Source of the DNA: Microvirga sp. VF16
GTDB taxonomy: Bacteria; Pseudomonadota; Alphaproteobacteria; Rhizobiales; Beijerinckiaceae
Length of the DNA stretch: 64,000 nucleotides
Direction: 5' to 3'
Assembly: GCF_016864375.1 (NCBI RefSeq)
Contig: NZ_CP069357.1
Location: 620,001-684,000, forward strand
The notes under the pieces were generated by a model. It was given only the letters and a program-made list of their open reading frames with translations, ran no database searches and had not been told where the DNA came from. Position 1 is the first letter of the stretch; every line of letters starts with the position of its first letter. The position numbers and the translations under genes are program-made. Positions 8,192 to 16,306 of this stretch are shown here, in pieces.

Positions 8192-8554
8192 ATGAGCGAA
8201 GCGATTTCTGGTCTGGGAACACCAGGACGGGGCGATTCTGAAGGCCTCGCCATCCGGATCTTCGAGTTTATTGTCGCGGACGTTGACAGAATTATCCAAT
8301 TCCTGAACGTCACCGGCCTTCAGCCGGAGACCCTTCGTGAATCAGCCAACACCCCTCACTTCCTCCTTGGTGTTCTCGACTACGTGTCGAAGGACGATGA
8401 GTTGCTAAAACTGATCCATAAGGATCTGGGAATACCGCCCGACGCAATTCTGTCTGCAGCAGGGCACCTAGCGCCTAAGCCAGATCCCGTCACGCAGGCA
8501 GACAAGAAGCCAGAGCAGCGCACGCAGCTCCCCCGGCGATCAATGTTCCGTTGA
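8192..8554 (+). CDS. DUF3572-family protein
   Basis: 120 residues matching the pattern of DUF3572 (about residues 15-100): IFEFIVADVDRIIQFLNVTG, then ETLRESANTPHFLLGVLDYV and the helix KDDELLKLIHKDLGIPPDAI. This family is typical of Alphaproteobacteria and of unknown function. Most chromosomal members stand alone; this copy has an additional Pro/Gln/Arg tail. ATG at 8192 follows AAGGTAACC. It converges with the EAL gene only nine bases beyond its stop. Confidence 0.8.
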   Translation: MSEAISGLGTPGRGDSEGLAIRIFEFIVADVDRIIQFLNVTGLQPETLRESANTPHFLLGVLDYVSKDDELLKLIHKDLGIPPDAILSAAGHLAPKPDPVTQADKKPEQRTQLPRRSMFR

Positions 8555-8563
8555 ACGAAGGCT

Positions 8564-9424
8564 TCAAGCCGCGACGGGCACGCGGGCACGGTTTCCAAGG
8601 AAAGCGTCTAGATCCCTTGCGGCCATCGGCCGGGCGAAGAGATAGCCCTGAAGGGCATCGCAGCCGGCTGACGCCAGGAACCGTCGCTGCTCGTCGGTCT
8701 CGACGCCCTCGGCAGTGACGACGAGGTCCATCGTCCGGCCGACCTCGATCATTTGCTGGATCGTCTCGTGCGACGGCTCTGACTTCAAGCAGTCCAGTCT
8801 CCGCACAAACGACTGGTCGATCTTGAGCTTGTCGACGCCGATATGATTTAGGCGTTGCACGCCCGAGTACCCAATCCCGAAGTCGTCGAGCGCAATCCGA
8901 AACCCACAATCACGCAGGAATGCGATGGACTCCCTGGCCGAGCCGTCGCCAGCGAGCGGCTGATTTTCGGTGATTTCGAACTCGATCTGATGCGGGGTCA
9001 CCCCGCACTCCTCGACGGTCTTTACAAATCGCTCAATCAAAGCCGAATGAGCGAAGAGCAGCGGAGACAGATTGACCGCGACAGTCAGATCAGGTCGACG
9101 CTTTGCCACACTGCAGGCCTCGCGGATTACGAATTCCGTGACCTGAAGGATCAAGCCAGTCTCTTCCGCGATAGGGATGAAGACGCGCGGCGAAACAGAC
9201 CCGACTGTCGGATGATGCCAGCGCACCAGCGCTTCTACGGTCGAAACTTGGTCATCGGCCACATTGACCTGGGGCTGATAAACCACCGACATGCCCTGGC
9301 CGGACTGAAGGGTCTTATAGAGTTCCCGTGCTGGAATGCCGCCCAAATAGGAGTAAACCTCGGAGAGCTTGCTCTCGAGGCGGCTAAAATCAGTCTCTGT
9401 GTCGGCCAGATCCTGCTGCAGCAC
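8564..9424 (-). CDS. EAL-domain cyclic-di-GMP phosphodiesterase, probably 5'-truncated
   Basis: 286 residues. The EAL domain (about 40-280) keeps the catalytic set: EALVRW (64), NLSP, FEITEN, DDFGIGYSG (about 175), KIDQSF, TAEGVET (about 237) and LQGYLFARP, so it should hydrolyse c-di-GMP to pGpG. Only about 35 helical residues precede the domain, with no GGDEF, PAS or membrane part. The reading frame begins at a GTG lacking a clear ribosome site and is open upstream to a stop at 9467, which suggests loss of a longer N-terminus. It faces the opposite way from its neighbours. A PilZ protein at 22.5 kb could read the same messenger. Confidence 0.9.
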   Translation of the reverse strand: MLQQDLADTETDFSRLESKLSEVYSYLGGIPARELYKTLQSGQGMSVVYQPQVNVADDQVSTVEALVRWHHPTVGSVSPRVFIPIAEETGLILQVTEFVIREACSVAKRRPDLTVAVNLSPLLFAHSALIERFVKTVEECGVTPHQIEFEITENQPLAGDGSARESIAFLRDCGFRIALDDFGIGYSGVQRLNHIGVDKLKIDQSFVRRLDCLKSEPSHETIQQMIEVGRTMDLVVTAEGVETDEQRRFLASAGCDALQGYLFARPMAARDLDAFLGNRARVPVAA

Positions 9425-9704
9425 AAGGCACCCGGTAAAAGGCGAAATTGATGTCTTAAAAAGGTGTTACCACTTCCGAGTTAAAATGTCACGCTTTATG
9501 ATTTTAATTCGGGATAAAATTCCTCATAGCATGAGCCTTCTTGTGCTTCTTGCTTATTCCGTGGGCACTTTAGCCATTCGGCCGCCTGTGGCGAGGCCCA
9601 TTGCGGATGATAGTTAAGCATTTCCGCTCCCCCACGCGCAGAGTAAATCGCCCCATTGGATCCGAGCGACCGGGGCATTCCAAATCCCCAAAAAGCTGTT
9701 CGCC

Positions 9705-10169
9705 GTGCCGGAGAAAAACGTGTCCGCCAACTTTATCGACAAGCTGCACATTGATGTTCTCGTCTCAGGCGCGATAGACCTCGCCTGTACGGCACGCCTG
9801 GTTAAGGGCGGCGCTCTCCTCGACATCCTTCCAGAAAACGGTGAGCAGCTCGGCAAGATACTCTGGGCGGAAAACGCCCGTTCGGTGAACTATCTCGACG
9901 CCCTGCTTGGTCACGGCTCCAACCCGGCCCTCGACGAGATCGTCGGCTTCTATGGGTTCGAATATCGGCCGAACTTGTGCCCGACAGTGGTCTCAAAAGC
10001 CCTCGTCTCCTATGAGCACCAAGCCTGCGAATGCCCGGATTATCCGGAAACCGTCGCCTATGACTTCGCTTCGCGCTTGGCCCGGCGCCTGATCAAGAAG
10101 CTGCCAGGATGGGAAAAGGCGCCTTGGGGCATCGAACGCCCTGAGCAAATTGCCGTTCGGTTCGCGTGA
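9705..10169 (+). CDS. Hypothetical protein
   Basis: 154 residues, soluble, with a central acidic segment and a C-terminal helix-rich, basic part (FASRLARRLIKKLPGWEKAPW). No recognised domain; two cysteines (HQACECPD) may bind metal or be incidental. The likely GTG start at 9705 lies nine bases after a weak leader-motif copy (9682-9695, AAATCCCCAAAAAG, with the GGA lost). About 280 bp without a gene separate it from the EAL gene. Confidence 0.6.
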   Translation: MPEKNVSANFIDKLHIDVLVSGAIDLACTARLVKGGALLDILPENGEQLGKILWAENARSVNYLDALLGHGSNPALDEIVGFYGFEYRPNLCPTVVSKALVSYEHQACECPDYPETVAYDFASRLARRLIKKLPGWEKAPWGIERPEQIAVRFA

Positions 10170-10214
10170 TCGGCCGCCATCATCCTCTCCAACAATCCGA
10201 AGGGATATCCGTTC

Positions 10215-10682
10215 ATGAGCGCAGTCCGGATCCAGATCAGCGATGATCTGGGTAATATCAGCTATCTCTCCCGCACGACAGGCGGCTACTGGAACCTTGT
10301 GAGCCGGAACGGCATCGCACTCGGCCTGTCGACTGTCGTCAATAACGAGCCCTTAGCCCGGTTCGCCCTTGAAGATGCTGGGGACGACGGCGAGGCCCTG
10401 CTGGAAGCGATCAAGAAGCACCTCAGCGGCAAACGGACCGCAACCCTCCTCTTCCCAGGCTCAGACACGCCTCGCAAGGGCGCACTGTCCGACGAGGAGA
10501 AGAGGGACTTCGCCTGGATCCTCACCGAAACCATCGACCTCTCTGTCGACCGGCGCGATGGCCTCGCCAGAAACGAGGCCAGATCCGAGTTTGAAAGCAT
10601 TAAGCGCGCCCTCGACTACCTGGAGGCTAATGGTGCGGACATGAGCGTCCAGCGCCAGGCCCTCGGCACGCCCCGCTTCTGA
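10215..10682 (+). CDS. Hypothetical protein
   Basis: 155 residues. An N-terminal beta-like part (VRIQISDDLGNISYLSRTTG) is followed by a charged helical part (DEEKRDFAWILTETIDLSVD, SEFESIKRALDYLEANG). No membrane segment or known motif. ATG at 10215; the upstream AATCCGAAGGGA (10193) is a degenerate relative of the leader motif. Function unknown. Confidence 0.6.
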   Translation: MSAVRIQISDDLGNISYLSRTTGGYWNLVSRNGIALGLSTVVNNEPLARFALEDAGDDGEALLEAIKKHLSGKRTATLLFPGSDTPRKGALSDEEKRDFAWILTETIDLSVDRRDGLARNEARSEFESIKRALDYLEANGADMSVQRQALGTPRF

Positions 10683-10717
10683 CGATCAACTCCCTCTGGC
10701 TTGAAAGGATTGCCCCT

Positions 10718-11011
10718 ATGCGCAGAAAACGCATCCCTCAGTCCATTATCCGCGAAGCTCAGAAGAGGATCGATCGGATTCGGGAGAACATGGAGGAGCT
10801 TCGGGCCCAGGAGGGCAAGGGACGCGCCAACGCGTACCTTCGCTCCGAGCGCACGGCCAGCACAGGGCAGGACGCCATCCGGGTCCTGATCCGCGCCGGA
10901 ATGCCCCTTCCCGAGTGGGTCGGGAACAATTGGCGGTATCTTGAGGCCATGGGTTGGCATCAGCCGCACCTTTCGCTGCCTTGGAACTCCTCGCTCATGG
11001 CCAGGTGCTAG
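10718..11011 (+). CDS. Hypothetical basic protein
   Basis: 97 residues, strongly basic N-terminal helix (RRKRIPQSIIREAQKRIDRIR), then a tryptophan-rich end (WVGNNWRYLEAMGWHQPH). A nucleic-acid-binding role would fit the charge but no motif is recognised. It follows the previous gene by 35 bases. Confidence 0.55.
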   Translation: MRRKRIPQSIIREAQKRIDRIRENMEELRAQEGKGRANAYLRSERTASTGQDAIRVLIRAGMPLPEWVGNNWRYLEAMGWHQPHLSLPWNSSLMARC

Positions 11012-11075
11012 ACGCCAGCACGCCGCCCGCTTGGCCGCGTGTGCCTGCCCTCCCCTTCCAAACTCAGAGTTTCTC

Positions 11076-11348
11076 ATGCAATTACATTTCAAGCACAGCC
11101 CCGCCGAATTCGACGAGGCCGAAGATGACGAGTTCATGCTGATGAACGGTGACCAATGGACCGGGATCAGCATCCAGGATGCCAGTTCGTATGGCGGCGG
11201 CTACGGCGTTAACCGCTACGGCCAAGAGCGGTCGGACTCGCCGCTGAAGGAACTCGACTTCTACTCGGAGCACTGCAGGTCCTTCGACACCCTTGAAGCC
11301 GCCCAGGAGCGCGCCTTGAAGGTTCACAGCGGGGAATGGAGGTCCTGA
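11076..11348 (+). CDS. Hypothetical acidic protein
   Basis: 90 residues, acidic, with DEAEDDEFMLMNGDQW near the start and a Gly/Tyr stretch (SSYGGGYGVNRYG). Start chosen at ATG 11076 because the longer frame upstream lacks a ribosome site and overlaps the previous gene. No recognised domain. Confidence 0.5.
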   Translation: MQLHFKHSPAEFDEAEDDEFMLMNGDQWTGISIQDASSYGGGYGVNRYGQERSDSPLKELDFYSEHCRSFDTLEAAQERALKVHSGEWRS

Positions 11349-11378
11349 CCCGCTGCTGACGCCTCGAAATCACTGAGG

Positions 11379-11624
11379 TCAATCGGGTGGCTCATTGGAA
11401 TTCGCCGGAGGATCTATGTGGCTTCCTAGGTGTTCTTCTACCTCAACAAGGGCAATCCCGGCCTCCGTTAATTGGTTGACCACATCGTCAACCTGCTGAG
11501 GCGTGGCCGTCTCGGGCGGGAGGAGACGATCCAACTCCTCCGACGTGATATAGCCCCGCTTCTTCGCCTTCCGGATCACCTTCCAATTGGCGGCCTTCCC
11601 AAGATCGATGATCGGTCCGTCCAT
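11379..11624 (-). CDS. Stand-alone sigma-70 region 1.1 protein
   Basis: 81 residues that follow the sigma-70 region 1.1 pattern of RpoD: a helix ending KAKKRGYITSEELDRLLP, then TPQQVDDVVNQLTEAGIALVEVEE. In RpoD this domain occupies the RNA polymerase DNA channel and keeps free sigma from binding promoters. Here nothing else of a sigma factor is attached and the chain ends in a short Pro/Asn tail. A free domain could compete for core polymerase or for sigma, which is inference. ATG at 11624 is preceded by GGGAGG. It is read against its neighbours, so it has its own promoter. Confidence 0.8.
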   Translation of the reverse strand: MDGPIIDLGKAANWKVIRKAKKRGYITSEELDRLLPPETATPQQVDDVVNQLTEAGIALVEVEEHLGSHIDPPANSNEPPD

Positions 11625-11818
11625 TCCCGCCTCCCAGGCGAAGCGAAATAGGCCCTCACAAGTAGGCTCCCACCAGCCGTTTCAAGGCTATCGGGTTCAC
11701 AACCTTCCACATTCTCGGCCCGATAGCCCGTAGGCCGCCGAATTAAAAAGCGGTATTATATCGATCTAATGCGCTTCAACTTTTGCGACGATTCGAGTTC
11801 GCAGAACGGGATGTTACG

Positions 11819-12109
11819 ATGATTGATCCGATCGTCTTTCAGGACGACGAGGAGTTTGGCGCCTCCCGTAAGGCAGTCAGCTTTCTGGAAAGTCGCGGCT
11901 TTTCAGTAGGACGGAACCAAGCTCATGCGCCTCGAGGCATTCTATTTGGCGCCTTCGACATTCAAAAGTGGCGCAACCTCCGCCCTCGCGAGCGCGAGGC
12001 ACTTCACGGAGAACTGACGGGCGACATGAGAAACGGCCCCGTCACCATTCAGATGCGTGCGAACGCTCCCGCAGAGGCTATGGCAGCCCTGCTCAACGAT
12101 CAAAGGTGA
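11819..12109 (+). CDS. Hypothetical protein
   Basis: 96 residues. Reads as a small alpha/beta protein: DPIVFQDDEEFGASRKAVSF, LESRGFSVGRNQ, then a basic WRNLRPREREALHGEL segment. ATG at 11819 is chosen over an upstream in-frame ATG because of spacing to the purine-rich GAACGGGATG. An AT-rich stretch with GGTATTATATCG (about 11751) upstream could hold a promoter. Stop is five bases from the next ATG, so the two are coupled. Confidence 0.55.
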   Translation: MIDPIVFQDDEEFGASRKAVSFLESRGFSVGRNQAHAPRGILFGAFDIQKWRNLRPREREALHGELTGDMRNGPVTIQMRANAPAEAMAALLNDQR

Positions 12110-12114
12110 AGACA

Positions 12115-12345
12115 ATGGCTTCCAACTCAGAACTTCCTTCTCTTGTCATGGCACCAGTCGATTGCCCTGTCTGCGGGGCTAAGACCGCGGCCCAGGCCGA
12201 CAAGCGGTGCAAGGCCAATCAGGATACGTCGGTAAAAGGGCAATGCATGATGGCAAGCCAGGACGATGAAGGAAACTTCGTCATGCCAACCGCCGAAAGC
12301 TATGCCGCCTTCGAAAAGGGATTTGCTGCCTTCATTGGGCAATAA
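12115..12345 (+). CDS. Small cysteine-containing protein
   Basis: 76 residues with CPVCGAK near residue 17 and further cysteines at about 30 and 43, suggesting a small zinc site. C-terminal half is acidic and helical. It is translationally close to the preceding gene (five-base gap). Function unknown. Confidence 0.55.
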   Translation: MASNSELPSLVMAPVDCPVCGAKTAAQADKRCKANQDTSVKGQCMMASQDDEGNFVMPTAESYAAFEKGFAAFIGQ

Positions 12346-12395
12346 CCCCATTGCAATTCGAAATTTTTCTTCTATGACACCCCGCCGGAGATACG

Positions 12396-12705
12396 ATGGG
12401 AAATAAACGGTCGGTCACCGCACAGAAGATCAAGCCCCGCCGGCGGACGGCGATACGAAAAAATAAAAACCGATGCGCTGGCAGAACTACAGGCCCACCC
12501 CCGAGTTGAGATCGTCGATGACGAACGCGAGATGGGGAACTCCGTGATCGTTACCTTAAACCGCGGGTGGCGCTTCAATGACGACGGCGAACATGTGTTC
12601 GGCGAGGATACTCCGGAAGAGTGTCTGGCCGCAGTGAAAGCACGCGTTAAACCCTGTACCTGTCTCGAATGTAAGGCGGCAAAAGGGAAGGTAGTCTGCG
12701 CATGA
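12396..12705 (+). pseudogene. Small gene with apparent frameshift
   Basis: Two reading frames join into one plausible protein of about 100 residues. ATG at 12396 (after CCGGAG) gives MGNKRSVTAQKIKPRRRTA, and moving by one base at the A-rich run near 12453-12470 continues as YEKIKTDALAELQAHP through to VIVTLNRGWRFNDDG and a CTCLECK cysteine cluster, ending at 12705. If no shift occurs, an internal ATG at 12532 would give a 57-residue protein. The stop overlaps the next start (ATGA), as expected for a real translated gene. It could be a sequencing error, a mutation or recoding. Confidence 0.45.
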
Positions 12706-13154
12706 GACAGAACACCGCAACCTCTTCAAAGCGCCGTCCGCCCGCAAGGATATGGAAGCTCTACTCCGTCTCAGTTCCGGGCTTTGGACGTGAGATCATT
12801 CACGCACTCTCGAAGCAGGCCGCCCTGCGCGAGGCCAAGAACTGCGAAGCCTTTGGCTCGATGTCCTTCGCACAGTTCCGTCAGATCGTAACGGCCTACA
12901 TGCTCAAGGAGCCGTTAGCCGATGACGGCTATGGGTACATTCGGAGCCAGTATGGCGTCGAAGTTCGAGTTCATCGGGGTTGCTGGGTCAAGGATCCAAA
13001 TAGCTCGCATTACGGCAAAGTCGGAAATGTCCTCTACGCGGGTCGCTCAGCTAACCATGTCCGGGTCGCCCTGCTCGGCCACGACACCCCGCTGAATTTC
13101 CATCCGTTAGATATCGGGATGGATATCCCCGCATACATACCTGACGCAGCCTAA
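12702..13154 (+). CDS. Hypothetical protein
   Basis: 150 residues. The basic start (SSKRRPPARIWKLYSVSVPG) leads to a helical middle (SKQAALREAKNCEAF) and a beta-rich end that includes a GKVGNVLYAGRSANHVRVAL turn, which may be a small SH3-like barrel. ATG overlaps the preceding stop (ATGA), so translation is coupled to it. Followed by the terminator at 13183. Confidence 0.6.
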   Translation: MRQNTATSSKRRPPARIWKLYSVSVPGFGREIIHALSKQAALREAKNCEAFGSMSFAQFRQIVTAYMLKEPLADDGYGYIRSQYGVEVRVHRGCWVKDPNSSHYGKVGNVLYAGRSANHVRVALLGHDTPLNFHPLDIGMDIPAYIPDAA

Positions 13155-13182
13155 CCCGTTCCTCGCGCCCGACGCAGATCCC

Positions 13183-13207
13183 AGCCCGCCCTCCCCGGCG
13201 GGCTTTT
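13183..13207 (+). terminator. Rho-independent terminator
   Basis: AGCCCGCC-CTCCCC-GGCGGGCT stem followed by TTT. It closes the 11819-13154 run. Confidence 0.85.
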
Positions 13208-13244
13208 CTGTTTTGCGCTTCGCCCCTCCCCACCTGGATCTACC

Positions 13245-13970
13245 ATGACCGATGCTCTGTCCTATGCCGCCCAGTTGGGCGACAACCTCATCCGCCAGGC
13301 CGCAAACCTTTGCGACCTTGATGCGTCTTGCGCCCTGCTGCAGAAAGCGGTTGGGATTACAGACGGCGGAGTTGCCGCTCACCACTTCAGTGGGAGATGC
13401 CCCAACCCGGAACATCCGGAGACAGGCGACCCGCTCGACTGGGAACATGCTTGGCCCCTGATCTCGCCTTCGGACCGAGAGAGACAGCTTCGGGCATGGC
13501 TCGCCTTGGAGGACTCATTCCGGACGGCAGCAAACGACGGCTCCATAGTCCTCCTGGCCGGCGATGGAATGACCTATCTCGCGGCCGCAACCGATCTGAA
13601 GGTCGGTGACGTCGTCACAAACACGAAGATTCTGGAAACATATCCCACTCACTTCATCGAGCCGGGAGCCCGGTTCGTCGTCGTAGGGAACGATCTCGAT
13701 AACGAAAGCTGCATTCTCGACATTCGGCTGACACCCTTGGACGCAGCCAAAATGACAGGTGGAAATCTTCAGGAATGGGGGAACTGCGTCCAGTTCTATG
13801 GACCTGAGTGCGAAGGCTACGAAAACGATCCAGAGGTCGATCCCTCGGACCGCCACAATCCCGGCAACATGTGGAGCAAGGCGACCATCCCGCTGCGGAA
13901 GGACAATGACCTCCTCCCACTGGATTACCGACCCGGAACATCCGATTGTCAAAGCGCGCCTGGCGTATGA
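13245..13970 (+). CDS. Hypothetical protein
   Basis: 241 residues. The helical N-terminal third (YAAQLGDNLIRQAANLCDLD) is followed by a beta-rich region with LKVGDVVTNTKILETYPTHF and ARFVVVGNDLDNESCILDIR that reads like a small barrel for ligand or nucleic-acid contact. No known family recognised. Its 3' end overlaps the next gene by 65 bases in another frame. It begins a unit just after the 13183 terminator. Confidence 0.6.
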   Translation: MTDALSYAAQLGDNLIRQAANLCDLDASCALLQKAVGITDGGVAAHHFSGRCPNPEHPETGDPLDWEHAWPLISPSDRERQLRAWLALEDSFRTAANDGSIVLLAGDGMTYLAAATDLKVGDVVTNTKILETYPTHFIEPGARFVVVGNDLDNESCILDIRLTPLDAAKMTGGNLQEWGNCVQFYGPECEGYENDPEVDPSDRHNPGNMWSKATIPLRKDNDLLPLDYRPGTSDCQSAPGV

Positions 13971-14217
13971 AGGCGCGACTGGATCGGTTCTGAACGGCCC
14001 AGAGACTGATGTCGAGTACAGGCCGCTCACCGACACCACCGTATGGCGGCACTGTCGTCAGCTCGGGGTCAATGCCGACTACTGCATCCTCTATCAGCGT
14101 GCTGAGGGCTATGACGGCTGGAGCCCCTTTGCGACCTGTGCGCCTGAAATCGTCGATCTGATCAAGCGAGACGGAGTTCGGACCCATGCCGCTCTCCTGA
14201 AGCTGTTCAAGCCGTGA
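13906..14217 (+). CDS. Hypothetical protein
   Basis: 103 residues (MTSSHWITDPEHPIVKARLA onward), with three cysteines and a C-terminal helix (EIVDLIKRDGVRTHAALLKLF). ATG at 13906 is preceded by GGAAGGA and lies inside the end of the previous gene, implying translational coupling. Function unknown. Confidence 0.55.
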   Translation: MTSSHWITDPEHPIVKARLAYEGATGSVLNGPETDVEYRPLTDTTVWRHCRQLGVNADYCILYQRAEGYDGWSPFATCAPEIVDLIKRDGVRTHAALLKLFKP

Positions 14218-14256
14218 GCAGCTCACACCGACTGCAAACCCCAGGAGATGAGGACG

Positions 14257-14670
14257 ATGGGCGATCAGAAACCGCGTCAGGATGATACGAGCGACGAGGT
14301 CAACAGCCTTCAGACCCGAACCCCGTTTAATCCGGGAAATGCCCCGATCGTGGATTGTAACGGAAGGCCGTTCACCCCCGGATGCCGGGTTAAGTTCGTC
14401 CTGCCGTCATACTACATCAACACGTTTTCGGACACGGGAGCCCTCATCTCCAATTTCGATCCCTACGGCGGTGTGACCATCCGAGCGGATCATGAGCACA
14501 ATTATCACGACGAGAGAGGCAACATCGCCGGCCGTCGTCATGAAGTTTACGCTACCAGCCGGTACCATTCCGATGGGGCCTTTGAAGGCCATCGGGTGAC
14601 CCTCGCCGGATTAGGCGACCCGCATGAGCATGGTGTCACTCAGACCTATGTCGAGGTCATCGACGATTGA
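14257..14670 (+). CDS. Hypothetical protein
   Basis: 137 residues from the ATG at 14257 (AGGAGATGAGG upstream; an ATG at 14248 is too close to the ribosome site). Hydrophilic start, then a beta-rich part with conserved-looking GCRVKFVLPSYYINTF and a His-rich RADHEHNYHDERG, which may bind metal. No family recognised. Confidence 0.55.
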   Translation: MGDQKPRQDDTSDEVNSLQTRTPFNPGNAPIVDCNGRPFTPGCRVKFVLPSYYINTFSDTGALISNFDPYGGVTIRADHEHNYHDERGNIAGRRHEVYATSRYHSDGAFEGHRVTLAGLGDPHEHGVTQTYVEVIDD

Positions 14671-14724
14671 TTGCTTGGCGAAGATGCGTTCAAGATCGAT
14701 TTGAAATCCCCGGAAGGAAAAGAC

Positions 14725-15051
14725 ATGAACCAGAATGGCCATTCGACCATCCAAGGCATTGCCAGTTCCCTCGACCCGCAGCAGTTCCTACCGGCTGACC
14801 GCCGGAGCGATCTGATCGGTCTGTCCACATCCTTCCCGGCGAATGCGATCCGACAAGCGATCCGGGCCACCGCCGCTTCACTTCTGGGCCGCCAAGCCGA
14901 CGAGGATTTCATCAATCCGGAAATCTTCGTTCCCGACACCCGCCAGACCGAGCTCATGGATATGGCGCCAACGGACGGAGCGACCGCCGTCGACCAGGCG
15001 ATTCGGGAAACGGCCGCTTTCCACCTGTTTGCGACCCGCACCGCCCACTAG
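14725..15051 (+). CDS. Hypothetical helical protein
   Basis: 108 residues, containing two similar halves: NAIRQAIRATAASLL (about 40) and TAVDQAIRETAAFHLF (about 88), suggesting an internal duplication. Soluble, no known domain. ATG at 14725 follows leader motif copy 14704-14718; an ORF start upstream would translate the leader. Ends at the 15060 terminator. Confidence 0.65.
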   Translation: MNQNGHSTIQGIASSLDPQQFLPADRRSDLIGLSTSFPANAIRQAIRATAASLLGRQADEDFINPEIFVPDTRQTELMDMAPTDGATAVDQAIRETAAFHLFATRTAH

Positions 15052-15059
15052 GCGACATC

Positions 15060-15084
15060 AGGAGGCCTTTCGGGCCTCCTTTTC
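15060..15084 (+). terminator. Rho-independent terminator
   Basis: AGGAGGCC/GGCCTCCT stem with loop TTTCG and T run. The element CAAACCC follows 22 bases later. Confidence 0.9.
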
Positions 15085-15171
15085 TTTTCGATTGCTGGCA
15101 AACCCAATCGATTTTGATCCGAACAGAGTTGCGATCCAATGATTTGAGAAAACCCCGGAAGGAAAATCGAG

Positions 15172-15525
15172 ATGGCCTTCACCTACGCTCTCAACGTTAT
15201 CGGCAAGCGCACCGTCGGCACTCGCAAGGCCTTTGCAGGTGTAAGCTACGGATTTGCTGTCACGCAGGGGACGGCGATCGAGATCCTTTCAAGCCTCGGC
15301 CTCGCAGACGATCTCGAGTTTATCAACGCCGACGAAGACATCACCTGTGTCCAGGTGGACGCCCAGAAGCTCCTTAGTGCTTCCATCGATCCCAAGAAGC
15401 AGAGGATCAACGGCCAGCAGCTCGGGTTTGACTCGAACCTTGAATGGGAACTCTCCGGACTCCTCAAGGTCCAGGAGGATCTTCGCGCCAGCGAGAGAGC
15501 CACTGTCTTCCTCGAACTGAACTAA
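15172..15525 (+). CDS. Hypothetical protein
   Basis: 117 residues. N-terminal FTYALNVIGKRTVGTRKAFA, then a regular alpha/beta pattern (ILSSLGLADDLEFINADEDI). No membrane segment or known motif. ATG at 15172 follows leader copy 15150-15163, and the upstream ATGATTTGA element is identical to that before the 35433 gene. Stands alone between two terminators. Confidence 0.65.
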   Translation: MAFTYALNVIGKRTVGTRKAFAGVSYGFAVTQGTAIEILSSLGLADDLEFINADEDITCVQVDAQKLLSASIDPKKQRINGQQLGFDSNLEWELSGLLKVQEDLRASERATVFLELN

Positions 15526-15549
15526 GCCGGTTCTCGCACCGACCCCAAA

Positions 15550-15575
15550 GAGGCTCCCTATAGGGGAGCCTTTTT
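15550..15575 (+). terminator. Rho-independent terminator
   Basis: GGCTCCC/GGGAGCC stem with T5 run. CAAACCCC follows about 15 bases after the T run. Confidence 0.9.
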
Positions 15576-15661
15576 GTTTGGGTTTGCGCGCAAACCCCTT
15601 TCATTCCCTCGGCTCATGCCCGCGAACAGATGAAAGCTTAAATCCCCGAAAGGCTTGTCCC

Positions 15662-15922
15662 ATGAGAGTCATGCGCTTCAACTCCTTGCAAGACGCCGCC
15701 AAGGCCACCCAGGCGGATCTGGTCGCTGAATACCGAAATGTCCGGATTGCCGACGACCATGAGTTCCCGTCGAACCTGGACCGGGATCGCTACGCGAGGG
15801 CGGTCTATACGATGGGCAGCTTCCTCTATGGTCACGAATTCATCGCCGAGGTCGGCGCTGAGCCCGAGTCCCCCGACGTAATGATTCAGGAAGGCCGCTA
15901 CCCCCACCGCGCCCGTTACTGA
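15662..15922 (+). CDS. Hypothetical protein, paralogue of the 38041 gene
   Basis: 86 residues. Shares with the protein at 38041-38295 the pattern DHEFxxxLxRxRYARxxxxxGxxxYGxxFxA, covering about residues 30-65, so the two are diverged copies of one unnamed family. Both have leader motifs (here 15640-15653) and both begin with MR and an FxS(F/L) turn. Function unknown; size and charge suggest a soluble helical protein. Confidence 0.65.
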   Translation: MRVMRFNSLQDAAKATQADLVAEYRNVRIADDHEFPSNLDRDRYARAVYTMGSFLYGHEFIAEVGAEPESPDVMIQEGRYPHRARY

Positions 15923-15976
15923 GTCTGATCGGCCCGCCCACTCTTCCTCAATCGCCAATTCGGAAAGGGCATTGCC

Positions 15977-16237
15977 TTGGGACGTACAATCCGCATCGTC
16001 ATTACGGCCGACCAGTACAACACCATCGCCCAGCAGCACGCCGCACTGAAGGGTCAGACGCGGTTCTTTGCAGACTCGATCCACGTCTACAAAGAGGGAA
16101 ACAGCGTCGTACGGCAGACCTACTCCCATACAAACCACGGCTTGCCGTCCGTTGAGGAGGTGTGCCGGGAGGGGGAAGCGGTCAGCTACCGGCAGCTGGT
16201 CCATCAATTTGATCCTGCGGAAGGTGCTGGGCTCTGA
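15977..16237 (+). CDS. Hypothetical protein
   Basis: 86 residues from a TTG at 15977 preceded by GGAAAGG. Alpha/beta character (TIRIVITADQYNTIAQQHAA). It lies 54 bases after the previous gene and probably shares its transcript. The uncommon start makes this call less certain. Confidence 0.5.
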   Translation: MGRTIRIVITADQYNTIAQQHAALKGQTRFFADSIHVYKEGNSVVRQTYSHTNHGLPSVEEVCREGEAVSYRQLVHQFDPAEGAGL

Positions 16238-16306
16238 CCGAATGGGCAAGTTTCGCCCTTTGGGGACGAACCCGCTGTTGAAGAAATCCCCGAAAAGGAT
16301 TGAGCA

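Noticed and set aside
8192..8554. Toxin-antitoxin reading of the small gene pairs between 7.6 and 8.6 kb
   Set aside because: The last gene is a DUF3572 protein and the others show no toxin or antitoxin motif.
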